The notes under the pieces are model-generated. The model was not told the origin of the DNA and did no database searches. It worked only from the letters and a program-made list of their open reading frames with translations. A program made the translations under genes and the position numbers. A stretch of 64,000 nt of DNA from Clostridium sp031626875 (GTDB lineage Bacteria; Bacillota; Clostridia; Clostridiales; Clostridiaceae): positions 62,001-126,000 of the forward strand of contig NZ_JANDMF010000004.1 of the NCBI RefSeq assembly GCF_031626875.1. The letters run 5' to 3'. Below, piece after piece: positions 50,295 to 59,322 of the stretch. Within the stretch, counting starts at the first letter, position 1. Each line of letters opens with the position of its first letter.

Positions 50295-50306
50295 GTAAAC
50301 GTATAC
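50295..50306. promoter_or_regulatory. LacI/CcpA-like operator upstream of the mannan operon
   Basis: GTAAACGTATAC is an inverted repeat with a central CG, resembling the cre-like site at 33584-33597 (GTAAACGTTAAC). It lies 17-28 bp before the GH36 start, between promoter and RBS, where a bound CcpA would act as a roadblock. Short motif, moderate support. Confidence 0.4.
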
Positions 50307-50426
50307 TTGAAAAATATAGCATTTTTCTGCTTTTCTAAGTATATATCTCCAAATTAATCCTGTCTACGAAATGTTCTCTATACCATACTTTTTGTTAATA
50401 ATTCATATTTAAAGTTAATTTTTTGC

Positions 50427-51704
50427 TTATCTTAAGTTTTTCCACTCTTTATTGCTTTCTTCTCTTATCTCCTTTACATCTGGAGCTATTACATACTTTT
50501 GTACATATTTTGAATTAAGTCCAGTTATCTTTCTATTGTTATTATATTTATCATGAATTCTCCTTTCTTCATCTGTTTGATTTTTCATCATATCTCCTTC
50601 TATTATTATTGGTAAATTAAACTCTTTTAAAGACTCAATCATTTTCATGTTATTTTCATTATTTTTTAATGTAGACATTATATTTACAGCCTTAGCATAT
50701 CTATCTTCCTCATACATAAACTTCATAAAATCTTTAGCTATCTCTGGATTTTTAGTGTTTTTACTAATTCCAAATCTAAAGTTTCCAGCTATATTTATAA
50801 ATTTACTTTCAGGAATTGGAAATATTCCTATATCTTCTTTATTCATTCCCATATCTTCTAGCTGATAAATTAAATCTGAACTACAATTAATCATGGCAAT
50901 CTTTCCATCTTTAATATCATTTTTACACTGTTCCCAATCATAATTAAGCAAATCATCTTCACAGTATCCTTTTTTAACTATATTTCTTGCAAATTCTAAA
51001 GATTTATATATACCACTTTCAGAACCTAATACATCATTAGAATTTATTACTATTTTATTTTCGATATCTTGATCTAGTAAATATGGTACTGTATCAACCC
51101 ATATACTCATGGCCCATGACTGCTTATAATTTAATGTAATTGGTGTTTTTCCTATAGTTTTTATTTTATTACAAGCATCAAAAAATTCATCTATAGTTTT
51201 AGGTATATGTTGTATATTTGCATCTTTAAATATTTTTTTATTATAGATTATGCCTGGCCAAGCAATTGAAGTTGATAAGCTATATAACTTTTCATCATCA
51301 CCAACTCCAACACTATAACTATAAATATTATCTTCATTAAATCCTAAATCATCTAGAGGAATAAAATAATCTTTATATTCATTTGTGCTTATAACTGTTG
51401 GTACTAATGTAACATCTGGCAACTCTCCAACAGAAGCCTTCCTCTCCAATATTTCCTCAAAATCACCTTTAAGATCTAAATTAACTTGTACCTTTGGATG
51501 TATTTTTTCAAACTCCTCAATCAATGAATTTAACTCTTCTCTCTTATCTGTTCTATTGCTTATAAAAGTAATTGTTCCTTCTAATTCATTTTTACTTTCA
51601 CTAAAGTTAGCACTCCTATTAAGAACTACAACTGTACAAATAATAATTATAAAAATTAATAAAACTAAACATGATATTTTTATAGTTTTATTATATTTAC
51701 TCAC
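50427..51704 (-). CDS. Membrane-anchored extracellular sugar-binding protein, likely sensory
   Basis: 425 residues of the family 1 sugar-binding fold (ITFISNRTDKREELNSLIEE, PDVTLVPTVIS, AWPGIIYNKKIFKDANIQ, FMKFMYEEDRYAKA). The N-terminus is a single hydrophobic helix (residues ~9-29). The only cysteine in it is preceded by Ile rather than Gly/Ala/Ser, so it is a poor lipobox, and the protein is probably held by an uncleaved anchor. No ABC permease genes are nearby. It lies 29 bp behind the response regulator gene and opposite the kinase gene, which points to a ligand-sensing subunit for that kinase. Confidence 0.82.
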   Translation of the reverse strand: MSKYNKTIKISCLVLLIFIIIICTVVVLNRSANFSESKNELEGTITFISNRTDKREELNSLIEEFEKIHPKVQVNLDLKGDFEEILERKASVGELPDVTLVPTVISTNEYKDYFIPLDDLGFNEDNIYSYSVGVGDDEKLYSLSTSIAWPGIIYNKKIFKDANIQHIPKTIDEFFDACNKIKTIGKTPITLNYKQSWAMSIWVDTVPYLLDQDIENKIVINSNDVLGSESGIYKSLEFARNIVKKGYCEDDLLNYDWEQCKNDIKDGKIAMINCSSDLIYQLEDMGMNKEDIGIFPIPESKFINIAGNFRFGISKNTKNPEIAKDFMKFMYEEDRYAKAVNIMSTLKNNENNMKMIESLKEFNLPIIIEGDMMKNQTDEERRIHDKYNNNRKITGLNSKYVQKYVIAPDVKEIREESNKEWKNLR

Positions 51705-51733
51705 ACAAAACCCTCTTTCCTCTTTTTATCAGT

Positions 51734-52984
51734 TTAATTTATTTTTGCCTTACTATTTCTAAATCCATTTGGAGTAGTCCCTGTAATTTTTTTAAAAGCT
51801 CGTCCAAAAGTTATTGAATCACTGTATCCTACATGTTCTGCAATTTCATATACTTTTAAGTTTGTTGTCATAAGAATTTCTTTAGCTTTTTTTATCCTGT
51901 ATTTTGATAAAAAATCATAAAATCCTTCTCCTACTTCTTTTTTAAATAGCTCTGATAAATAGTTATGACTTAAATAAACTTCAGAAGCTACATCCTTTAA
52001 AGTAATATCTTTATTAAAATTATTAATTATATATTTTTTAGCCAAATCTACAGCTATAGTATTAGAATTTTTTTTATCTTCTTTTAATATTTCTAAAAGC
52101 TTTTGTGACTGATTCAAAAAATATTTCTTTGTTTTACAATCACAGCATATATTTGACTTAACTTTAGCTACCAATCTAGACTGTTCCCTTAATTCCCACA
52201 CTTTTTCTGTTTTCTCTAGAATATATACAAGTCTTCCACTTTCAACAAAAATATCAGTTTCCTTTTCCATTTTTCTTCTTAAATCATTTACATTTGTACA
52301 AGCATTAACATTGAAATATAAAATCATATATATACTATCTTCATAATTAAAAAATAAGTATTCAAGATATTCATATTTTTTTATTAGATTTTTTATAAAA
52401 CTTTTCAATATCACATTATCATCCTCTTTTTTTCTTTCGATAACAATCATATTGTAAAGATAATTTTCATCTAACTGCATATTTTCAAGTAATGAATTAT
52501 TTACTTTATAATTTATATTCTTATTAGAAAATAATATATTCTTAAAAAAATCCTTCTTTAAGATTTCAATTGATTTATTTAAGATTTTATCTTGTCTTAT
52601 GTTATTGCTTATTTTCACCTCAACATCACTAAGTGCTTCCTTTAACTCCTCTTCTTTAATAGGTTTTAAAAGATAGTTATTTGCACCTGCTTTCATACTA
52701 TCCCTAACATAATTAAACTCATCATAACCACTTAAAACTATAAAAGCAGGAGCCTTACTAAGCTCTGCTATAGATTTTTCTATAAGTTCTAGTCCTGTCA
52801 TTATTGGCATCTTTATATCTGTTATTACTAAATCAACATCTTTATAATTTTTTTTCAAGTAATCAAATGCTAGTGATCCATTTTGGAAATGGTTTTTAAC
52901 CTCATAATCATTGAATAATCGCTTAATTTTTTTACTTAACCCCATTCGAATTATTTTATCATCATCTACGATTAATATTCTCAT
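51734..52984 (-). CDS. Response regulator with AraC output domain (YesN type)
   Basis: 416 residues: receiver domain at 1-120 with acidic DDD at 7-9, phosphoacceptor D56 in VITDIKMP and K in YLLKPIKEEE; a middle region of ~190 residues; and a C-terminal AraC double helix-turn-helix (ITLKDVASEVYLSHNYLSEL, LKVYEIAEHVGYSDSITFGR). The frame opens at 53005, but the ATG at 52984 follows GAGGAGGAG. It pairs with the divergent kinase at 53139. Confidence 0.92.
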   Translation of the reverse strand: MRILIVDDDKIIRMGLSKKIKRLFNDYEVKNHFQNGSLAFDYLKKNYKDVDLVITDIKMPIMTGLELIEKSIAELSKAPAFIVLSGYDEFNYVRDSMKAGANNYLLKPIKEEELKEALSDVEVKISNNIRQDKILNKSIEILKKDFFKNILFSNKNINYKVNNSLLENMQLDENYLYNMIVIERKKEDDNVILKSFIKNLIKKYEYLEYLFFNYEDSIYMILYFNVNACTNVNDLRRKMEKETDIFVESGRLVYILEKTEKVWELREQSRLVAKVKSNICCDCKTKKYFLNQSQKLLEILKEDKKNSNTIAVDLAKKYIINNFNKDITLKDVASEVYLSHNYLSELFKKEVGEGFYDFLSKYRIKKAKEILMTTNLKVYEIAEHVGYSDSITFGRAFKKITGTTPNGFRNSKAKIN

Positions 52985-53138
52985 AAATCTCCTCCTCATA
53001 GACATTGAATATTTTTTAGGATTGATATATATTAAGATTATACAATAAAAATATATTCTTTTAAATTATAGATATATCTTTTCTTTCTACATTATATTCT
53101 TTATTTTACAAAAATATAGCAGTATAGAAGGTGCCACT

Positions 53139-54902
53139 ATGAAATTAAATAGAAATTTATCCATAAAAAAGTTAACTTTAATCATTTTTAGTATTATGTA
53201 TACTATATTTTTTATAATAACAAGTATAAATCTATATTCATATTCTAAATACGAATTCAGTAAAACTGAAAAGCTTATTAAAAATTACAATATAAGTTTA
53301 AGTCAACAACTTACTGAAAAGATAAATAACATATCTAACGTTTCAAAATATCCCTTACTTATTCCTGAAATAGATAATCTACATTCTATTCTTTCAGCGA
53401 ATAAATCCTTTAGTATAAGTGATTATAATTACTTAACTTATTTATGCGAAATGATGCTAATTCAAAATGATTCCATCAATGGTGCATATTTATATGACTT
53501 AAAAGGAAGAGGTGTCTTTTCAACAAGAAATAGTGCCAATGATAAACTTAAAAATCCTACAACTGAGAAATGGTTTTTAGATGCATTAACTTCTTCTGAA
53601 ACAACCACACTTATTTCTAACATAAATTCAAATAATATTTTTGAAATTACATCCACTAATGATGAACATTCAATAGCTATAGCAAGAAAGATTATAGATA
53701 TAAAAACACAAAAACTTAATGGTTTAGTACTAGTTACTTTGCCTTTAAAAGACCTTGAGAATTTGCTAAAGAAAGATTTACCATTTACTAATCAAGGAAC
53801 AAGTATTTTTGATTCTAATGGTAATTGTATTCTAAATACAGCTGAAAACAAGTTTATTCCTTCTGCTAATGAAATAAAGTATTATTTATATTTACCAACT
53901 TTAAAGTATACTAATACCAATCCAGATTACATTATATCCTATAATAAAATTCCTACTACCAATTGGGCTTTGGTTACATCCATTCCAAAAAGTGATGCTT
54001 ATCATATAGATACTTTATATATCATATTTTTTATAACTAATATAGTTTTTTACTTGATTTTATTTATTGTTTTGTTTTTTTTCTTTTTAAAAAGGATATT
54101 TAATCCTATAAAATCCTTAATTCAAAATATGGAAGGCAATATTGAATTAAACCTTGGCTTCGAATTTAACTATAATAGCAATGATGAAATTGGAATATTA
54201 GTAAAATCTTATAATGAAATGAAAAACAGAATTAATCATCTAATAACAATTAACTATAAAAATAAGATAGAACAAAAAGAACTTGACCTTAGACAACTAC
54301 AAAATCAGATTAATCCTCACTTTATATACAATACACTAGAATCTATTCACATGATGGCCGAGATTAATGATGATTTAGAGACTTCTACAATGGCTGAATA
54401 TTTTGGTTCAATCATTAGATATAGCATGAACAGGAAAGTTAATACAGTTTTATTAAAAGATGAAATCAGAATTATTGACAACTATATATATCTTCAAAGG
54501 ATACGATTTGACCAATTATTTAATATAGAAAATTTAATTGAACCAGAGGTTTTGAATTGTGAAATAATAAAAATGATAATTCAACCTTTAATTGAAAATT
54601 CTATATATCATGGATTAAGTGAATGTAATGGAGATGGAAAAATCATAATTCAAGGACAACATATTAATGATAACCTACTCTTGACTGTATCAGATAATGG
54701 TACAGGCATTGATGATATTATCCTAAAGGATTTAAATGATTATATAAATGACAAAAATAGCAAATTTAAAGGAATCGCTCTTAGAAATATCAATAAAAGA
54801 CTTAAACTAAATTATGGAGATGAATATGGTCTTGAAATATTTAGCGTGCTTGGTAAAGGAACTTCTATGACTTTAACACTTCCATATATAGTTGAATTTT
54901 AG
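53139..54902 (+). CDS. Sensor histidine kinase (YesM/LytS type)
   Basis: 587 residues: membrane helix at ~11-32, an extracellular sensor domain to ~residue 290, a second helix (~291-313), HAMP-like linker (NPIKSLIQNM), then the His_kinase domain with the histidine in QINPHFIYNTLESI (about residue 393) and an HATPase domain (QPLIENSIYHGL, VSDNGTGID, GKGTSMTLTLP). It phosphorylates the divergent YesN-type regulator and probably receives its signal from the anchored sugar-binding protein. RBS AGAAGGTG. Confidence 0.92.
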   Translation: MKLNRNLSIKKLTLIIFSIMYTIFFIITSINLYSYSKYEFSKTEKLIKNYNISLSQQLTEKINNISNVSKYPLLIPEIDNLHSILSANKSFSISDYNYLTYLCEMMLIQNDSINGAYLYDLKGRGVFSTRNSANDKLKNPTTEKWFLDALTSSETTTLISNINSNNIFEITSTNDEHSIAIARKIIDIKTQKLNGLVLVTLPLKDLENLLKKDLPFTNQGTSIFDSNGNCILNTAENKFIPSANEIKYYLYLPTLKYTNTNPDYIISYNKIPTTNWALVTSIPKSDAYHIDTLYIIFFITNIVFYLILFIVLFFFFLKRIFNPIKSLIQNMEGNIELNLGFEFNYNSNDEIGILVKSYNEMKNRINHLITINYKNKIEQKELDLRQLQNQINPHFIYNTLESIHMMAEINDDLETSTMAEYFGSIIRYSMNRKVNTVLLKDEIRIIDNYIYLQRIRFDQLFNIENLIEPEVLNCEIIKMIIQPLIENSIYHGLSECNGDGKIIIQGQHINDNLLLTVSDNGTGIDDIILKDLNDYINDKNSKFKGIALRNINKRLKLNYGDEYGLEIFSVLGKGTSMTLTLPYIVEF

Positions 54903-54973
54903 TATCACTACTAATTTAAAATCATATATTATATTACCAAATATAAATACAGTAAAATTTTGAGGTGATCTAA

Positions 54974-55924
54974 ATGCTTTTAGCAAAGGATTATTTTCCA
55001 ATTGTTTTGAATTCTAAGTATATTTATGAAGGAACAGGTGATAAGTTAGTTAATTTTACAAGATTTACTGATTATACTAATAATAAAAAACAGCAATTTC
55101 GAATAGACACTGGTAAAAATGAAATTATAAATATCTATAAATCAACTATTCTAGGTGTCAAACTAATTTTCACTGAAGATGAAATTCACTATCGTGAAAA
55201 TTTTTTAGGTAAAACTCCAAATAAACAAGATTATATTTTATTAAATCCAATAACTACAGGTAGACGATGGACTTTATCTGATGGAAGTAACAGAACTATA
55301 ACTAATGTGGATATTCCACTTCAAACTTCTTATAAAACATTTCCATCAGTAATTGAAGTCACCACTATAAATGGTAAAAATAAAACTATAGATTATTATG
55401 CTAAAGATACTGGTTTAGTTAAAACTAGTTTTTATTCTGATAATATTTTAATAGCTTCTTCTACTTTAAAAGAAATTAAAGAAAATGTATCATTAACTCA
55501 AAAAATAAGATTTTTTTATCCTAATGATAAGATCAATGGTATCTCATATATAGATAAAAATATAAATTTTTTCACCAATGATTCAACCAAGATAAAATTT
55601 GAAAATGAATTTCAAGAGTATACTAAAAATTTTGCTCCTTGTATAGGCTCTAAAACAGGAATTAATTATGTCTATTTTAATGATATTGACTATATGGTTT
55701 ATATTGATTTCTCACACAATTTTGTAAACGATTTAGGAATTAATTCTAAATATGAGTATCTAAGTTTAATTTCAATAACTAATTCTATGGGAAAGTATTA
55801 TAACGAATCTAAAGTTTATATTACTGTAGATGGTAATCCCTATAGTTCTCATTATATTCAAAAACAACCTAGAGAACCTTTCTTAACAGACTTTAATAAT
55901 ATAAATGAAATAATACTTCCTTAA
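54974..55924 (+). CDS. GerMN-domain protein
   Basis: 316 residues with no signal peptide or membrane helix. The C-terminal ~140 residues resemble the GerMN domain (NYVYFNDIDYMVYIDFSHNF, LGINSKYEYLSLISITNSM, VYITVDGNPY). The N-terminal ~180 residues look like a beta-rich domain (KYIYEGTGDKLVNFTRFTDY). GerM-type proteins act in sporulation and germination; most are exported lipoproteins, so the lack of a signal is unusual. RBS GAGGTGA. It is 71 bp after the kinase gene on the same strand. Confidence 0.65.
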   Translation: MLLAKDYFPIVLNSKYIYEGTGDKLVNFTRFTDYTNNKKQQFRIDTGKNEIINIYKSTILGVKLIFTEDEIHYRENFLGKTPNKQDYILLNPITTGRRWTLSDGSNRTITNVDIPLQTSYKTFPSVIEVTTINGKNKTIDYYAKDTGLVKTSFYSDNILIASSTLKEIKENVSLTQKIRFFYPNDKINGISYIDKNINFFTNDSTKIKFENEFQEYTKNFAPCIGSKTGINYVYFNDIDYMVYIDFSHNFVNDLGINSKYEYLSLISITNSMGKYYNESKVYITVDGNPYSSHYIQKQPREPFLTDFNNINEIILP

Positions 55925-55941
55925 TATGAATTTAGGTATTA

Positions 55942-55975
55942 AAAAGAGGAGTTTACTAATTTGAACCCCTCTTTT
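55942..55975. terminator. Bidirectional terminator between convergent genes
   Basis: AAAAGAGG (55942-55949) pairs with CCTCTTTT (55968-55975). A-run before and T-run after in both orientations. Confidence 0.82.
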
Positions 55976-55981
55976 ACACTT

Positions 55982-57175
55982 TTACTCCTCTTCACTTTCA
56001 CCTATTTTCTTTTTTCTTTTTGCTAATATTACAAATAAGATAAATAGAATTATAATTATTGATACTATGATAATATGCAACAAATACGATCCTAAAACTT
56101 TAAAATGTATAGTATCTGATTGTGTTTGATCTCCCATTTTAACAGTATAATCTACTGTGTATTCTCCAACCTTAGCATTAATTGTGTCCCACTGACTTTC
56201 TAAAGTTTTTTCTTCTCCTTCTTTTAAAGAGTCTTGTTTTTCATCTTTAAATACTTCTTCTCCATTGCTGTTCTTTATAGATATATCAAAGATAACCGGA
56301 AGATCAAGATTTCCTGTGCTCTTTACTTTTGCTAAGATTTTTGCTGGCTTACCTTGGAAAGTATCTTTTACTATAACACTTTCTAATTCACCTTTCATTT
56401 CGCCTACAGAAAAATCTTTTTCACCTTGTATAACTACCTTGCCATCAGATTTTACTGCTTTATATTTAGCTACATAATTTCCCATAGCAACATTTTTTGT
56501 ATCCCAATTAAATTTCATAATTCCCATGTAATTATTACTTGGATAAGTTTGAGTTTTTAAATTTTCATTAAAATTTGCTACTTCTTTGTTATCTTCTTTT
56601 GATATGATAGATATATTTGTATTTAGTTCTTCTTCTTTTTCTGTGTAATTTGCTAAGATAATATGAAATGCTCCAACATTAAGTTTATTTATATCAGAAA
56701 CCAAAAAACTAACAACATTAAAACCTTCTTTAACAAATTGTAATCTCAATGAATTTGAAGTACTAGTATAAACTACAGCTCCATTATCATTGCGATTTTC
56801 AATTTTTCTTGAAAAAGTTATAGTTACATCATATGGACTTGGTAATAATTTATCACTATTATTGATATTTATTTTAACTTGTTTACTTTCACCTTTCCCA
56901 AGATCAAAACTTTCTGGTTCAAAACTTATAAATCCACTACCATTTCCCTCTGCATTAGCTGTAAATGTACTTGCTTCACCATCATTGGTTACAGTTGCCA
57001 TAGTATTTATTGAATTGTCAGTAATTCTACCTAAGTTTGCATATACTGGTCTTACTATAGTATTATTAGGTTTGTTATCAATGGCATTTACTGAAATTAG
57101 ATAAAAAGAATTAAAAATTATAAAGAATGTCAAAGTGACTATTAAATATAAGCTTGCTTTTTTAATTTTGATCAT
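55982..57175 (-). CDS. Surface protein with Ig-like domains and C-terminal membrane anchor
   Basis: 397 residues: signal peptide (~1-31, cleavage after SVNA), a conserved-looking beta domain (FISFEPESFDLGKGESKQVK), two further Ig/CARDB-like repeats (ESVIVKDTFQGKPAKILAKV, QWDTINAKVGEYTVDYTVKM), then one membrane helix (~368-390) and a basic/acidic cytoplasmic tail (KRKKKIGESEEE). This exported, C-terminally anchored layout resembles WxL-interacting (DUF916) proteins, but I cannot confirm the family. Downstream of a secreted protein gene on the same strand. Confidence 0.7.
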   Translation of the reverse strand: MIKIKKASLYLIVTLTFFIIFNSFYLISVNAIDNKPNNTIVRPVYANLGRITDNSINTMATVTNDGEASTFTANAEGNGSGFISFEPESFDLGKGESKQVKININNSDKLLPSPYDVTITFSRKIENRNDNGAVVYTSTSNSLRLQFVKEGFNVVSFLVSDINKLNVGAFHIILANYTEKEEELNTNISIISKEDNKEVANFNENLKTQTYPSNNYMGIMKFNWDTKNVAMGNYVAKYKAVKSDGKVVIQGEKDFSVGEMKGELESVIVKDTFQGKPAKILAKVKSTGNLDLPVIFDISIKNSNGEEVFKDEKQDSLKEGEEKTLESQWDTINAKVGEYTVDYTVKMGDQTQSDTIHFKVLGSYLLHIIIVSIIIILFILFVILAKRKKKIGESEEE

Positions 57176-57275
57176 TACTTCAACCTTTCATTAATTATAA
57201 ATCATTAGTCATTAATATTTATGAGAAAAAAATCAATGTATTACCTATACTATATTTAAATTGCTAAAAATTTAA

Positions 57276-57295
57276 GGAAGTCACCAATGACTTCC
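57276..57295 (-). terminator. Hairpin between the two surface protein genes
   Basis: GGAAGTCA-CCAA-TGACTTCC is a perfect 8-bp stem with a 4-nt loop. The minus-strand tail is TTAAATTTTTAG; on the plus strand TCTCTTTTTAA follows. Probable partial terminator or mRNA stabiliser. Confidence 0.6.
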
Positions 57296-57341
57296 TCTCT
57301 TTTTAATAATTTTATTTGCTAAATATAATTTAATATTAATT

Positions 57342-58322
57342 TTATGGGTTTGATAAATAATTACCAGTAATAGTTACATCCCACTTCAATTCATTTCCAG
57401 AAGCAGCACTCTCAGGCAAATCTATAAGAGTAGCTAAATTCATATTTGTAGAATTTTGTTGAAGACTCCAAACTGAATTATACCCAAATGTTAATGTTAC
57501 CCCTTTATCTGATGCTGACATATCACTTGGTACTTTAGTTAAAACAAAATTATTTCCAGTACAAAACTTAGGGCTTGCTGTATCACCTATTGCTGAATAT
57601 TTCACAAAATTTCCAGTAGTATCTTTCAAATCATTTCCAGTACCTATATATAATTTATTACCACTACTACCAACTGTAACTAAAGCAATAGTTATAGTTG
57701 TATCAACTGGAATATTCCACTTTGCACCAGAACCATCATAACTAAATATTTTTACTACAGGTTTACAAACGCCTATAAGGGTTTCATTATCATTTAATGT
57801 ATACCCTGTTAAATTTGTATTATCTAAAGTTCCAGTTATTGTAGCTGGAACATAAGCATTAGTTTCTTCACTAGTAGAATTAGTATAATATAACCAATTT
57901 GCAATTCCTTGTGTTTTAGCATCTCCTCCAGTTGGAACTGAAGATTTTACTGTATAATATGCATTTGCATTAGTTGCACCCTCTGTAAATTTGATTTGTT
58001 TATTAGTTGTTTGTGTTATATCTTTTAAGGAATTAAACATAACAAATTTAGCATCTTTCTGTTCATTTGCTTCTCCTGGATAAATAGTTCCTGCATGTTC
58101 AGTGTTTTTATGCCCAAAAACATCTAATGGGTCATACGCAATTGTATTGGCAGTACTATCTACACTTGCATCTACAAAATGACCTGGCGTAGCTGTTTGT
58201 GTTCCTTTTGCAGGATCAGATATATCACTAGTAGCAGCAAATACCTTTACTGGAAATGCAACTACTAAAGAAACAGTTAACGCTATTGCGCTAATCAATG
58301 AAATGATTTTTTTTGATTTCAT
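57342..58322 (-). CDS. Secreted protein of unknown function
   Basis: 326 residues. A clear signal peptide (MKSKKIISLISAIALTVSLV, cleavage after KVFA). The mature part is rich in Thr, Ser, Asn and Gly and probably all-beta, with four segments that include ATPGHFVDASVDSTANTIAY and TITIALVTVGSSGNKLYIGT. No anchor, no sortase motif. It ends LKWDVTITGNYLSNP; a WSL tripeptide near residue 284 and the LKWDV ending are weakly WxL-like. Its partner may be the anchored Ig-like protein downstream. Confidence 0.7.
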   Translation of the reverse strand: MKSKKIISLISAIALTVSLVVAFPVKVFAATSDISDPAKGTQTATPGHFVDASVDSTANTIAYDPLDVFGHKNTEHAGTIYPGEANEQKDAKFVMFNSLKDITQTTNKQIKFTEGATNANAYYTVKSSVPTGGDAKTQGIANWLYYTNSTSEETNAYVPATITGTLDNTNLTGYTLNDNETLIGVCKPVVKIFSYDGSGAKWNIPVDTTITIALVTVGSSGNKLYIGTGNDLKDTTGNFVKYSAIGDTASPKFCTGNNFVLTKVPSDMSASDKGVTLTFGYNSVWSLQQNSTNMNLATLIDLPESAASGNELKWDVTITGNYLSNP

Positions 58323-58477
58323 TTTTCAATCCTTTCTTATCCTAAATGACATATTATCTATATTGTAAGGATAAATTTTTATTTCCTATTTCATTATATG
58401 ATTCTGCAATGCAATTGGTTATTTAGGAATTCTAACTTATGTAATATAGTTTCATTATAAACTTAGTATTTTAAAGC

Positions 58478-58541
58478 ATATTCTTCAGAATATCACCATA
58501 TATATTCCGAAGAATATAAGAATATTTATTCTGAAGAATAT
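58478..58541. repeat. Three palindromes iterated every 24 bp
   Basis: ATATTCTTCAGAATAT (58478-58493), ATATTCCGAAGAATAT (58502-58517) and TTATTCTGAAGAATAT (58526-58541) are copies of one 16-bp dyad, ATATTC-N4-GAATAT, with starts exactly 24 bp apart. The third copy has one arm mismatch. They lie between the eutC stop and the secreted protein gene, 150-220 bp upstream of the latter. Regular spacing near two helical turns suggests cooperative regulator binding. The rest of the 235-bp gap shows nothing clear. Confidence 0.75.
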
Positions 58542-58557
58542 ATCTATAAATGTTCTT

Positions 58558-59319
58558 TTAAAGTTTAAGTTCTACTCCACTTTTCTTCTCCCTCATCAAC
58601 ATATCTACAAGATTTACAATCTGTGTTCCTGCCTCAGCTGGTGACATGCCATTTTTGTGTATATTAGAAATTACTGTCCTTTGAGATTCTGGTTTATCAC
58701 TACTTGCTCTATACGCCATGTAACAGCTCATACTCTCTCCTGTTGCAAGTCCCGGTCTCTCTCCTATTAAGATAATAGTAACCTTTGCATTTAATGCTTC
58801 GCTTATCTTATCCATAGTAGCCACTCTTGCATACTTTACAAAAATAGGTGTCCCTACTGTATATCCTTTTTCTTTTGCTTCATCCACTATAATTTTGTAA
58901 ATTTCTTTCAAATTTGAAGGTATTGCAGGTGCACTTAGACCATCCCCAGCTATAATCTGTAAATCTATATTTTTAAAACATTTATTTTTTAAGTGGTCTA
59001 ATGTTTCTTCTGAAAATACTCTACCCAAATCTGGCCTTGTAATATACTCTTCTTTATCCTTTACCTTTGTTTGAACTTTTATAAAACCTAATTCATCTAC
59101 TATATTTTCATCTGCACTTGCCCAAACAGCATCTATAGCTATTGCATGGTCAGCTCTAAACCTTAAGTAATCAAGTGTTTTAAGCCTTGTTCCTGATTTT
59201 CCCCTGCAAATCCTAGCAGGTGTGGTCTTGTTTAAATTCAAACACCATTCATAGTCTATTGGATTATCTACTGTAACTCTATCACTTAAATCAACCTCAG
59301 ATATATCTTCTAACCTCAT
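58558..59319 (-). CDS. eutC: Ethanolamine ammonia-lyase small subunit EutC
   Basis: 253 residues: CRGKSGTRLKTLDYLRFRADHA near the N-terminus, QIIAGDGLSAPAI, ILIGERPGLATGESMSCYM and a C-terminal NKNGMSPAEAG-like stretch (HKNGMSPAEAG). With EutB it forms the adenosylcobalamin-dependent lyase that converts ethanolamine to acetaldehyde and ammonia. It starts 3 bp after eutB. No EutC targeting extension for a microcompartment is evident. Confidence 0.93.
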   Translation of the reverse strand: MRLEDISEVDLSDRVTVDNPIDYEWCLNLNKTTPARICRGKSGTRLKTLDYLRFRADHAIAIDAVWASADENIVDELGFIKVQTKVKDKEEYITRPDLGRVFSEETLDHLKNKCFKNIDLQIIAGDGLSAPAIPSNLKEIYKIIVDEAKEKGYTVGTPIFVKYARVATMDKISEALNAKVTIILIGERPGLATGESMSCYMAYRASSDKPESQRTVISNIHKNGMSPAEAGTQIVNLVDMLMREKKSGVELKL

Positions 59320-59322
59320 AAC

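Noticed and set aside
50427..51704. Classical lipoprotein binding subunit of an ABC importer
   Set aside because: The only N-terminal cysteine follows Ile, not Gly/Ala/Ser, and there are no permease genes nearby.
58478..58541. CRISPR array
   Set aside because: The repeats are short palindromes separated by only 8 bp, with no spacer-length unique sequence and no cas genes.
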